59,971 bases of DNA from Janthinobacterium sp. (lineage in GTDB: Bacteria; Pseudomonadota; Gammaproteobacteria; Burkholderiales; Burkholderiaceae_D): positions 1-59,971 of the forward strand of contig NZ_RFSK01000038.1 of NCBI RefSeq assembly GCF_009923995.1, written 5' to 3'. The notes below the pieces were generated by a model that did not search any database, was not told where the DNA came from, and saw only the letters and a list, made by a program, of their open reading frames with translations. Shown here one piece after another: positions 26,078 through 33,974 of this stretch. The number at the start of each line of letters is the position of its first letter. Positions within the stretch are counted from its first letter, which is position 1. A program made the position numbers and the translations under genes.

Positions 26078-27238
26078 TTACTTGGCTTTTGGCAAGGAAT
26101 CGGCCAGGTCCACCCAGCTTTGCGGCTGCGGCTTGCCCCGCTCGCGCACGCCGAAGAAGGAGACCACTTGCGTGCCTTCGTTATCGAAGAATTCGACGGA
26201 GGTGACGCCGCCCCGCTTGACGACCCAGCCGCTGCGCAGGGCCGTGTCGCGGATGTGCAGGTTGAAGTCCGGGTCCAGCACGTTGAAGAAGCCGCCGGCG
26301 GCCATGGTTTTCTCGATCTTGCCGCTGTAGATCTGCGTCAAGCCCTCGTTGCCCAGGAACACCATGATGGCGACCTTGTTCTTCGCCGCGTTTTCCAGCA
26401 GGGTGCGCAGCGCTGCCGGCGTCACGCGCTCGACCACGCCGGCCGGCGCCAGGCGCAGCGCCTGTTCGCGCGACAGGTGGAATTCGCGCATGATCTGCGC
26501 AAACTGGTGCACGTCCGTCATGTCCTTCCAGGCCAGCTGGAATTCCTTGACGTCGATCTCGCTGTCGGGTTTTTCCGCCGCCTTCGGCGCCACGGCCAGC
26601 ACGTTCAATTCCGCGCTCTGCTGGGGCATGCGGAAGGTCGCCACCAATTTATCGTAGACGGCCACGCCCGGCTCGTTGCGCAAATAAATCTTGTGCACGG
26701 CCGTGCCGTTGGCATCGAAAAACTGCAGGCTGCGCGTGGGCTTGCCGTCGCGGCCGGGCTGGACCACGGCAAACGCGTATTTCCAGTTATCGAAGTGGAA
26801 GCGCAGGTCGATCTGGCCGCCCAGGTAGCCGCCGGCGATGTTGCGCTGGCGTGCTTCCTGTTCCGGGTCCTGCTGCTTGGCGTCCGCCTGTTCGGACTTG
26901 TCGCCCGCCTGCTTGAACTTGCTGGCGACGCCCGTCGTTTCGATGACGCCGTTTTCATTGCGCGTGATGGCTTGCACCAGGCCCAGGTCCAGCGCGGCGC
27001 GCATGATTTCGCGCGGCTGGTTGCCGTCGGCCTGCAGGCGCGTGACGCCATTGCCGATGTTGGTTGCCAGCAATTGCGCTTCCGACACGCCCAGCGCGTG
27101 GGCCGCGTCGCGGATCTGCAGCTTCGGCTGCTCCGTACGCAGGGTGGACCAGCGTTCCGCCAGTGTGGCTGGGGCCGCGTATGCGTTTGCGATCAGCAGG
27201 CTGCCTAGCAGGGATAGAACGAGTTTGGATAACTTCAT
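26078..27238 (-). CDS. HemS/ChuS-like heme utilisation protein with a signal peptide
   Basis: Starting at ATG 27238, the product has 386 residues and two HemS-type repeats. The C-terminal repeat (IYSGKIEKTMAAGGFFNVLD, FNLHIRDTALRSGWVVKRGG, then VEFFDNEGTQVVSFFGVRERG) is nearly canonical. His in the DMTDVHQFAQIMREFHLS segment lies where HemS proteins place the heme ligand. HemS/ChuS proteins store or break down heme in the cytosol. This one begins with a clear Sec signal peptide (KLSKLVLSLLGSLLIANAYA-AP), so it would be periplasmic. A Lys/Gln-rich linker (GDKSEQADAKQQDPEQEAR) is an insertion in the first repeat. It follows the TonB receptor. Confidence 0.88.
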   Translation of the reverse strand: MKLSKLVLSLLGSLLIANAYAAPATLAERWSTLRTEQPKLQIRDAAHALGVSEAQLLATNIGNGVTRLQADGNQPREIMRAALDLGLVQAITRNENGVIETTGVASKFKQAGDKSEQADAKQQDPEQEARQRNIAGGYLGGQIDLRFHFDNWKYAFAVVQPGRDGKPTRSLQFFDANGTAVHKIYLRNEPGVAVYDKLVATFRMPQQSAELNVLAVAPKAAEKPDSEIDVKEFQLAWKDMTDVHQFAQIMREFHLSREQALRLAPAGVVERVTPAALRTLLENAAKNKVAIMVFLGNEGLTQIYSGKIEKTMAAGGFFNVLDPDFNLHIRDTALRSGWVVKRGGVTSVEFFDNEGTQVVSFFGVRERGKPQPQSWVDLADSLPKAK

Positions 27239-27263
27239 AGAGTGACCATTCAATCAAACATGG

Positions 27264-27289
27264 AAAAAAAAGAGGCGCAGGCGCGCCTC
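27264..27289 (-). terminator. Rho-independent terminator inside the heme locus
   Basis: On the minus strand, GAGGCGC-GCCT-GCGCCTC is followed by eight T (27271-27264). It lies 11 bases past the receptor stop and about 25 bases before the HemS-like ATG. Confidence 0.92.
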
Positions 27290-27300
27290 CCCGGTGAAAC

Positions 27301-29664
27301 CTAGAAATTGACGCTCAGGCTGGCCGCCACGTTGCGGCCCGGCTTGGCATAGCGCTCGATCTCGGCGCGGTTGGCGGCCGTGGTGCCGGCGGCCAGGCTG
27401 CGCGAGGCGGCATAATCCCAGTACTTGCGATCCGTCAAGTTGTACACGCCGACGATGATCTTCGCGTTCCTGTGCACGTTCCAGTACGTCGACAAGTCGA
27501 AGATGGTGTACGACGGCACCTTGTAGCGCGGCGCGGTCGTGCCCATCAACAGGTCGTTCGGCGCCTGTTTCTCGCCTGCATGCAAGGCAGTCAGCTCCAT
27601 GCCGAACAGCTGGTTCGCATGGTCATAGCCGAAGGTCAACGCCGTCTTGGCCGGCCCCACCGAAGCCAGGCCGCCGCTCTGGCCCGTCTGCGTATTGAAG
27701 GAGCGGCCCTTGGCCACGCCCGTGGCCAGGTTGACGCGGTAGCCCTGCATGGCGGGCGACCAGGCACCCAGCTCCGCGCGCAAGCTCAGCTCGCCGCCCC
27801 AGGTACGGGCATCGCCGATGTTTTCCGGACGGAACAAGCCCTGCACGATGGTGGGGAAGTTGACGGGATCGTCTTCCTGCGCCACGTACTCGATCATGTT
27901 CTTGTATTCCGTCTGGTAGACGGAAGCGTGCATGCTCAAGCCCCTGACGACGTCGCCCTTCAAGCCCAGCTCGTAGGCCTGGCTGGTTTCCTTGCGCAGA
28001 TTCGCATTGCCCAGCACGGCATAACCCGTGCCCGTGCCCGTGTAGCTGAAGGAATCATAGGTGCCCGTGCGCTCGGCCGCCGTCGGCAGGCGCGTGCCGC
28101 GCGTCACGGTGGCGTAGGCATTCAGTTGCGGCAGCACTTCCACGGACAGGCTCAGGCTCGGCGTGAAATAGCTATCGCTCTCCTTGCGCACTTCCTTGGC
28201 GGCATTGGGCACGGCGATGACGTAGTTTTGCAGGTTTTTCGGCTCCAGCTTGCGGTAGTCGGCGCGCAGGCCCGGCGTCAGCACGGCTTTCTTGCCGCCC
28301 AGGTCAAAACTGTAGTCGTCGCGCACGTACACGGCCACCTTGGTGCTGTCCATGTCGGCCATGCGGTTCTTGCGCGTGATCTGGTGCACGCCAGTGGCGA
28401 TGATGGTGCGGTCCTCCACCCATGGGCGGCGCGATTTGGCCTGCTCCAGCTGCACGCCGTACAGCAGCGCGTTGTCGGCGTTGAGCTGCTTCGTCGCTTC
28501 CGACGTCAGGCCGATGCTGTCGTTCTTGAAGCTGGTGTCGATGGTGCGCTGCGACGGGCTGCCGAAGGTGTAGCGGCCTTGCGTCTGATCATCGATTTTC
28601 GCATTCTGCAGATACACCTTCGACGTCAGGCGGTCGAACAGGGCGAAGTCCTTCAGCGCCACGTCGTGGCCCAGGCTGACGCGCGTGCGTTTGGTGGTGG
28701 AATCCTGCTGCACGCCGGTGGGGTAATACGTGCTGACCTTGTTGCGCAGATCGCGCTTGTTCTTGCGCTCGAACATGTCGACCGTCAAGTCCAGCTTCTG
28801 TTCGCCCGGCAAGGCCCACACCAGCTTCGACAGCAAGGCGTTCGAATGCCAGTCGTCCGGATTGACGGGGGCGCTGCCGCGGCTGTCCGTCTGCTCGCCG
28901 TCGCGGTGCACGTACACGGCCAGGCCCTGCAGGCTGGCGCCGATCTTGGCGGCACCCGTCAAGGTATGCGCATTGCTGCGGTCGGCCGTGGCGCGGCCAT
29001 ACTTATAGGCCACGTAGTGGTCCACGCCCACGCCCAGGTAATCCTCGGGCGACTTGGTGATGAAGGCCACGCTGCCGCCCAGGCCGGGATTGGCGCCGCT
29101 GGCGGCCGTCGTGCCCGAATCGATGCGCACTTCGCGGAAGGTTTCGGGATCAAAATAGTCACGGCCCGTGCCGAAGGCGTTCAGGGTGGTGCCGTCCGGC
29201 TTCGGTGCCGCGTCCGGCAACGCAATGCCGTCCACGTCCAGGCTGACCCGGTTGCCTTCCAGGCCGCGGATGTTGTAGCCCGTGTTGCCCGAACCGTCCC
29301 ACACGCTGCCGGCGCCCGATGCCGCCATTGGCGTGCTGATCAGCGGCTGATAGCGCACGATGCCGCCCATGTCCGTCACGCCGCGGCGTTCCAGGTCTTC
29401 GCTCGTGATGACCGTCTTGGTGCCGGCGCGGCGCTCGTAGTCCTGCTTGGCATTGACGACGATTTCCGGGAAGACGGGCAGCCTGGCCGGTTCCTGCGCG
29501 GCCGTGCCCGCATTGATGGCGGCGGTTTGCGCGGCGGCGGGCAGCAGGGGCGCGGCGAACAGGCCCAGCAAGGCGGCGCGCAAGACGAGGTTGTGGCGGC
29601 GGACAAGCAGATGATTGGCGGGAACGACGGGTGCAGCGGAGCGCTGCAAAGGCACTGTAGTCAT
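27301..29664 (-). CDS. TonB-dependent heme/hemoglobin receptor
   Basis: The ATG at 29664 gives 787 residues with a long signal peptide region (cleavage near AAAQTAA). The plug domain holds KTVITSEDLERRGVTDMGGIVRYQPL and NIRGLEGNRVSLDVDGIALPD, typical of the hemoglobin/transferrin/lactoferrin receptor family. The C-terminal barrel ends in ASLSVNF with a terminal Phe needed for BAM assembly. A TRLPTAAERTGTYDSF segment lies where heme receptors have their FRAP/NPNL-like ligand loop. The next gene is a HemS-like protein and a Fur box sits about 110 bases upstream, so iron-controlled heme uptake is likely. Confidence 0.9.
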   Translation of the reverse strand: MTTVPLQRSAAPVVPANHLLVRRHNLVLRAALLGLFAAPLLPAAAQTAAINAGTAAQEPARLPVFPEIVVNAKQDYERRAGTKTVITSEDLERRGVTDMGGIVRYQPLISTPMAASGAGSVWDGSGNTGYNIRGLEGNRVSLDVDGIALPDAAPKPDGTTLNAFGTGRDYFDPETFREVRIDSGTTAASGANPGLGGSVAFITKSPEDYLGVGVDHYVAYKYGRATADRSNAHTLTGAAKIGASLQGLAVYVHRDGEQTDSRGSAPVNPDDWHSNALLSKLVWALPGEQKLDLTVDMFERKNKRDLRNKVSTYYPTGVQQDSTTKRTRVSLGHDVALKDFALFDRLTSKVYLQNAKIDDQTQGRYTFGSPSQRTIDTSFKNDSIGLTSEATKQLNADNALLYGVQLEQAKSRRPWVEDRTIIATGVHQITRKNRMADMDSTKVAVYVRDDYSFDLGGKKAVLTPGLRADYRKLEPKNLQNYVIAVPNAAKEVRKESDSYFTPSLSLSVEVLPQLNAYATVTRGTRLPTAAERTGTYDSFSYTGTGTGYAVLGNANLRKETSQAYELGLKGDVVRGLSMHASVYQTEYKNMIEYVAQEDDPVNFPTIVQGLFRPENIGDARTWGGELSLRAELGAWSPAMQGYRVNLATGVAKGRSFNTQTGQSGGLASVGPAKTALTFGYDHANQLFGMELTALHAGEKQAPNDLLMGTTAPRYKVPSYTIFDLSTYWNVHRNAKIIVGVYNLTDRKYWDYAASRSLAAGTTAANRAEIERYAKPGRNVAASLSVNF

Positions 29665-29775
29665 GATGATCCGGTGGAAGAGTGAAGGCTGGCTCTTGAA
29701 CCCGGATCGGTAACGATAACGATAGCGATGCGTAAGGGGAAAGTTTGCTGGCGAAAACAACACTGTAACACGAAT

Positions 29776-29793
29776 CATTCTCATTTGAGAATG
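29776..29793. promoter_or_regulatory. Fur box before the heme receptor
   Basis: CATTCTCA and TGAGAATG form a perfect 8-bp palindrome with a 2-base centre. This fits the GATAATGAGAATCATT-type Fur consensus. It lies 112 bases upstream of the receptor ATG. Confidence 0.75.
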
Positions 29794-29914
29794 GCAGAAT
29801 GACTGCAAAGATGTTATTTCACAACAGTTATGAAAAATGCCAGCCGGAGCGGCTGGCATGGTCCGGCATGCGGGCGCCGGGGGGCGGAGCGCTCCCCTGC
29901 CCGCCGCGCCGGGA

Positions 29915-30881
<967 letters not shown>

Positions 30882-30889
30882 AGGTGGTA

Positions 30890-31525
30890 TTAAGGTATTT
30901 GCAGGAGTTTATGGGTTTGCAGGCTCAGCTTCCACTTCGGGTTGCTTTTGCACGTCTCGATGGCCAGCTTCATGTTCTGCGCTGCCAGGGGGCCATCCAT
31001 CGCCTGCACGAAGAAATTCTCGAAATCGAGGCCTTCGTAGGCGGCCAGGTCTTGCTGGAACTGGGGAATGACCACCTTGATTTCATTGCCTTTGTGCACG
31101 ACGAGGGTCGAACCCATCTTCGGGCTGACGCAGATCCAGTCCACGCCGGCCGGCACGGGCAAGGTGCCGTTGGTTTCGATGGCGATGGTGAAGCCCACCG
31201 CGTGCATGGCGTCGATGAGGGCCGTGTCGAGCTGCAGCAGCGGCTCGCCGCCCGTAAACACCACGTATTTGCTGGCCAGATAGCTGGCCGGCCACAGGCT
31301 GTCGATCAGCGCGGCCAGTTCGGCCGGCGTCCTGAACTTGCCGCCCCGTTCGCCGTCCGTGCCGACGAAGTCCGTGTCGCAGAACTGGCAGACGGCCGTG
31401 GCGCGGTCGCTTTCGCGGCCCGTCCACAGATTGCAGCCGGAAAAGCGGCAAAACACGGCCGGACGGCCCGCGTGCGCGCCTTCGCCCTGCAGGGTGTAAA
31501 AAATCTCTTTGATGCTATAAGTCAC
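30890..31525 (-). CDS. queE: 7-carboxy-7-deazaguanine synthase
   Basis: QueE is the radical-SAM enzyme that turns carboxytetrahydropterin into CDG in queuosine synthesis. The best start is GTG at 31525 (VTYSIKEIFYTLQGEG), which follows AGGA; the frame upstream looks non-coding. The cluster motif is the QueE-type C-x14-C-x2-C, here FSGCNLWTGRESDRATAVCQFCDTD with the Cys residues in that spacing, and FTGGEPLLQL is the SAM-binding GGEP motif. The length is 211 residues. It is the first gene of queE-queD-tadA. Confidence 0.94.
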   Translation of the reverse strand: MTYSIKEIFYTLQGEGAHAGRPAVFCRFSGCNLWTGRESDRATAVCQFCDTDFVGTDGERGGKFRTPAELAALIDSLWPASYLASKYVVFTGGEPLLQLDTALIDAMHAVGFTIAIETNGTLPVPAGVDWICVSPKMGSTLVVHKGNEIKVVIPQFQQDLAAYEGLDFENFFVQAMDGPLAAQNMKLAIETCKSNPKWKLSLQTHKLLQIP

Positions 31526-31861
31526 TGTATTTCCTAAGAGCTGGCTGGCGCCGCCGCGCAGGACGGGCGCATGGATGCGGGCGCGCCCGGCGCCGCACGC
31601 ATGACCGGGGCAGCAAAAGCCGATTGACAACCCTCTATTATATGCCGCCGCGACACTTCCCGTGCAAATGCCGCGCCCGCCGCCCGAAGCGACAAAAAAC
31701 GGCAGGAGAAGTTGCAGTCAAAGTTGCAGAAAAAAGCGGCAAGCATGCAACAGTGCCGCCGCCATCTGCGAAGTTTTTGCGTTTAGACAATATGCATAGC
31801 TTCAAGTCAATATATTTTCTATCATGAAATTGCCTGATGGAAAACATTTTGGGAGCGCGCA

Positions 31862-32767
31862 ATGATGCAATACAGCACACGCCTGCCGGTGCGCCTGGGC
31901 CTGCTCGCCTGCCTGGCGGCGGGCGCCACCCTGTCCCTGCAGGCGGGCCAGGCGGCCGAACCGCTGGCGCAGGCGGCCACGCCCCTGAACCTGGTGACGG
32001 CCTGCGCCGTCCTGCTGGGGTTGCTGGCCTTGCTGCTGCTGTGGCGCCAGCACCGCCTGGCCGCCCGCCTGCGGGTGCAGGAGCAACTGCGCGCCAGCGC
32101 CGAACAGGGCCGCATGGCCTGCGAACAGCAGAAGGCGCGCGAACAGGAGCGCCTGCGCATCGGGCGCGACATCCACGACGACCTGGGCCAGCACCTGCTG
32201 ACCCTGAAGATCGACCTGTCCATGCTGCAGATCGGCCTGTCCGCCACGGCGCCGCCGCTGGCGCAGAAGCTGGCCCTGATCGCGCGCAATGTCGACCTGA
32301 GCATCGCGGCGCTGCGCTGCGTCATCCACGACCTGCGGCCACCGGCCCTCGAGCATGGCCTGCAGGCGGCCGTCGATGGCTTGCTGGCCGAGTTTTCGCG
32401 CAGCACCGGCATCGCCTGCGACTACGCCGGCGGGGGCGCGCTGGCCGACGGGGCCGCGGGGACCCACGACGCCCTGCTGTACCACGCGCTGCAGGAGTCG
32501 CTGGCCAATATCGCCCGCCACGCGCAGGCGACGCAGGTGCGCGTGGGACTGCGCCGCCACGCCGCCACCCTGGAATTGCGCGTCAGCGACAATGGCATCG
32601 GCATGCCGGCCAGCACGCGCCTGGGCTGCGGCCTGTCCGGCATGCACGAGCGCCTGGCCTGCGCGGGCGGCTGCCTGCACATCGACAGCCGCAGCGGCAG
32701 CGGCACCACCCTGCAGCTGACCGTGCCGCTGCCGCCGGCGCCGGACGGCACGGCCAGCCATTGCTGA
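31862..32767 (+). CDS. NarL-type sensor histidine kinase
   Basis: The 301-residue protein has two hydrophobic segments at the start (about 10-30 and 42-61) with a short periplasmic loop, so little sensing domain exists outside. A HisKA_3 dimerisation domain follows: ERLRIGRDIHDDLGQHLLTL with phospho-acceptor His105. The HATPase part has the N box (QESLANIARHA), the G1 box VSDNGIGM and a C-terminal GxGxT-like GSGTTLQLTV. It belongs to the NarX/DesK class. No response regulator gene is next to it; the following gene is a GGDEF protein. Confidence 0.88.
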   Translation: MMQYSTRLPVRLGLLACLAAGATLSLQAGQAAEPLAQAATPLNLVTACAVLLGLLALLLLWRQHRLAARLRVQEQLRASAEQGRMACEQQKAREQERLRIGRDIHDDLGQHLLTLKIDLSMLQIGLSATAPPLAQKLALIARNVDLSIAALRCVIHDLRPPALEHGLQAAVDGLLAEFSRSTGIACDYAGGGALADGAAGTHDALLYHALQESLANIARHAQATQVRVGLRRHAATLELRVSDNGIGMPASTRLGCGLSGMHERLACAGGCLHIDSRSGSGTTLQLTVPLPPAPDGTASHC

Positions 32768-32855
32768 CAATATTGCTCAATATCAACACTTCCCGCCCTC
32801 CACGCTGCATCATGGCCATCGGGCACACCCATACACATCGAATAAGGATGCTTTC

Positions 32856-33842
32856 ATGCCGGACAGCCACGCACCTGCCAGCGCATCGCCGCATGGGGAA
32901 ACCCAGGGTTTCGCCGTCAAAATGATGGAATTGCTGGTCGTGCCGACCTTCGTGCTCGACGTGCATGGCACGGTGATGATCTGGAACCGCGCCTGCGAAC
33001 AGCTGACGGGCGTGCCGCCCGCCGAAGTGCTGGGCACGCGCCAGCCGGGCCGCTGCTTTTACAACGACGAGCGCGCCACCCTGGCCGACCTGCTGCTGGC
33101 CGGGCGCAGCGGCGACGGGCGCGCCCTGCACGCCCAGCAGCAATACCGCAGCGGCACGGGCGACAACCTGTGCGCGGAAAACTGGTGCGACATGCCGCGC
33201 ACGGGACGGCGGCGCTACCTGGCCGTCGATGCCAGCCCCCTGTACGGCAATGGCGGCGAGCTGATCGCCGTGGTGGAAACCCTGCGCGACATGACCGATG
33301 AAAAACGCGCCCACGCGGAACTGGAACGCCTGGCCACGCGCGACGGCCTGACGGGCCTGGCCAACCGGCGCTGCTTCGACGACACCGTCCACGCGGAATG
33401 GCAGCGCGCCCAGCGCCAGCGCCAGCCCCTGTCGCTGCTGATGGTCGACGTCGACAATTTCAAGGAATACAACGACAGCCACGGCCACCAGGGCGGCGAC
33501 CTGTGCCTGCGCAAGGTGGCCGGCGCCGTGGCCAGCGAAATGCGCGCCAACGACCTCGTGGCCCGCTATGGCGGCGAGGAATTCGCCGTGATCCTGCCGA
33601 ACCAGTCGCTCAAGGGCGCGGCCATCGTCGCCGAGCGCATCCGCCAGCGCGTGGAACGGCTGCAACTGCCGCGCAAGCGCGCCGACGGGGCCTGCGTCAC
33701 CGTCAGCATCGGCGCCGCCACGGCCCTGCCCGGGCCGGGCACGGAGCTGGGGCAGCTGATCCACACGGCCGACTGCGCCCTGTACCGCGCCAAGCACCTG
33801 GGCCGCAACCGCATCAGCCTGCCGGAAGCGACGCTGACGTGA
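32856..33842 (+). CDS. PAS-GGDEF diguanylate cyclase
   Basis: This 328-residue cytosolic protein makes c-di-GMP. A PAS domain (about residues 20-150; VVPTFVLDVHGTVMIWNRACEQLTG) is followed by a coiled linker (TDEKRAHAELERLATRDGLTGLANRR). The GGDEF domain carries an intact active site RYGGEEFAVILP. The metal-binding Asp is in LMVDVDNFKEYND. An RxxD inhibitory site four to five residues before GGEEF reads RANDLVARYGG, so product inhibition is likely. It may share its message with the kinase 90 bases upstream. Confidence 0.92.
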   Translation: MPDSHAPASASPHGETQGFAVKMMELLVVPTFVLDVHGTVMIWNRACEQLTGVPPAEVLGTRQPGRCFYNDERATLADLLLAGRSGDGRALHAQQQYRSGTGDNLCAENWCDMPRTGRRRYLAVDASPLYGNGGELIAVVETLRDMTDEKRAHAELERLATRDGLTGLANRRCFDDTVHAEWQRAQRQRQPLSLLMVDVDNFKEYNDSHGHQGGDLCLRKVAGAVASEMRANDLVARYGGEEFAVILPNQSLKGAAIVAERIRQRVERLQLPRKRADGACVTVSIGAATALPGPGTELGQLIHTADCALYRAKHLGRNRISLPEATLT

Positions 33843-33974
33843 ACGCGTCCGCCGGCGGCGCCGCCACGCGGCCGTCCTGCGCGCTCCCGCCCGCCCTCCC
33901 CCTATGCACGGCGGCGCGAATATTCTATGCTGTGGTGTTGCACTTTCATAACATCACAAAAAGAAGGAGCCTTC

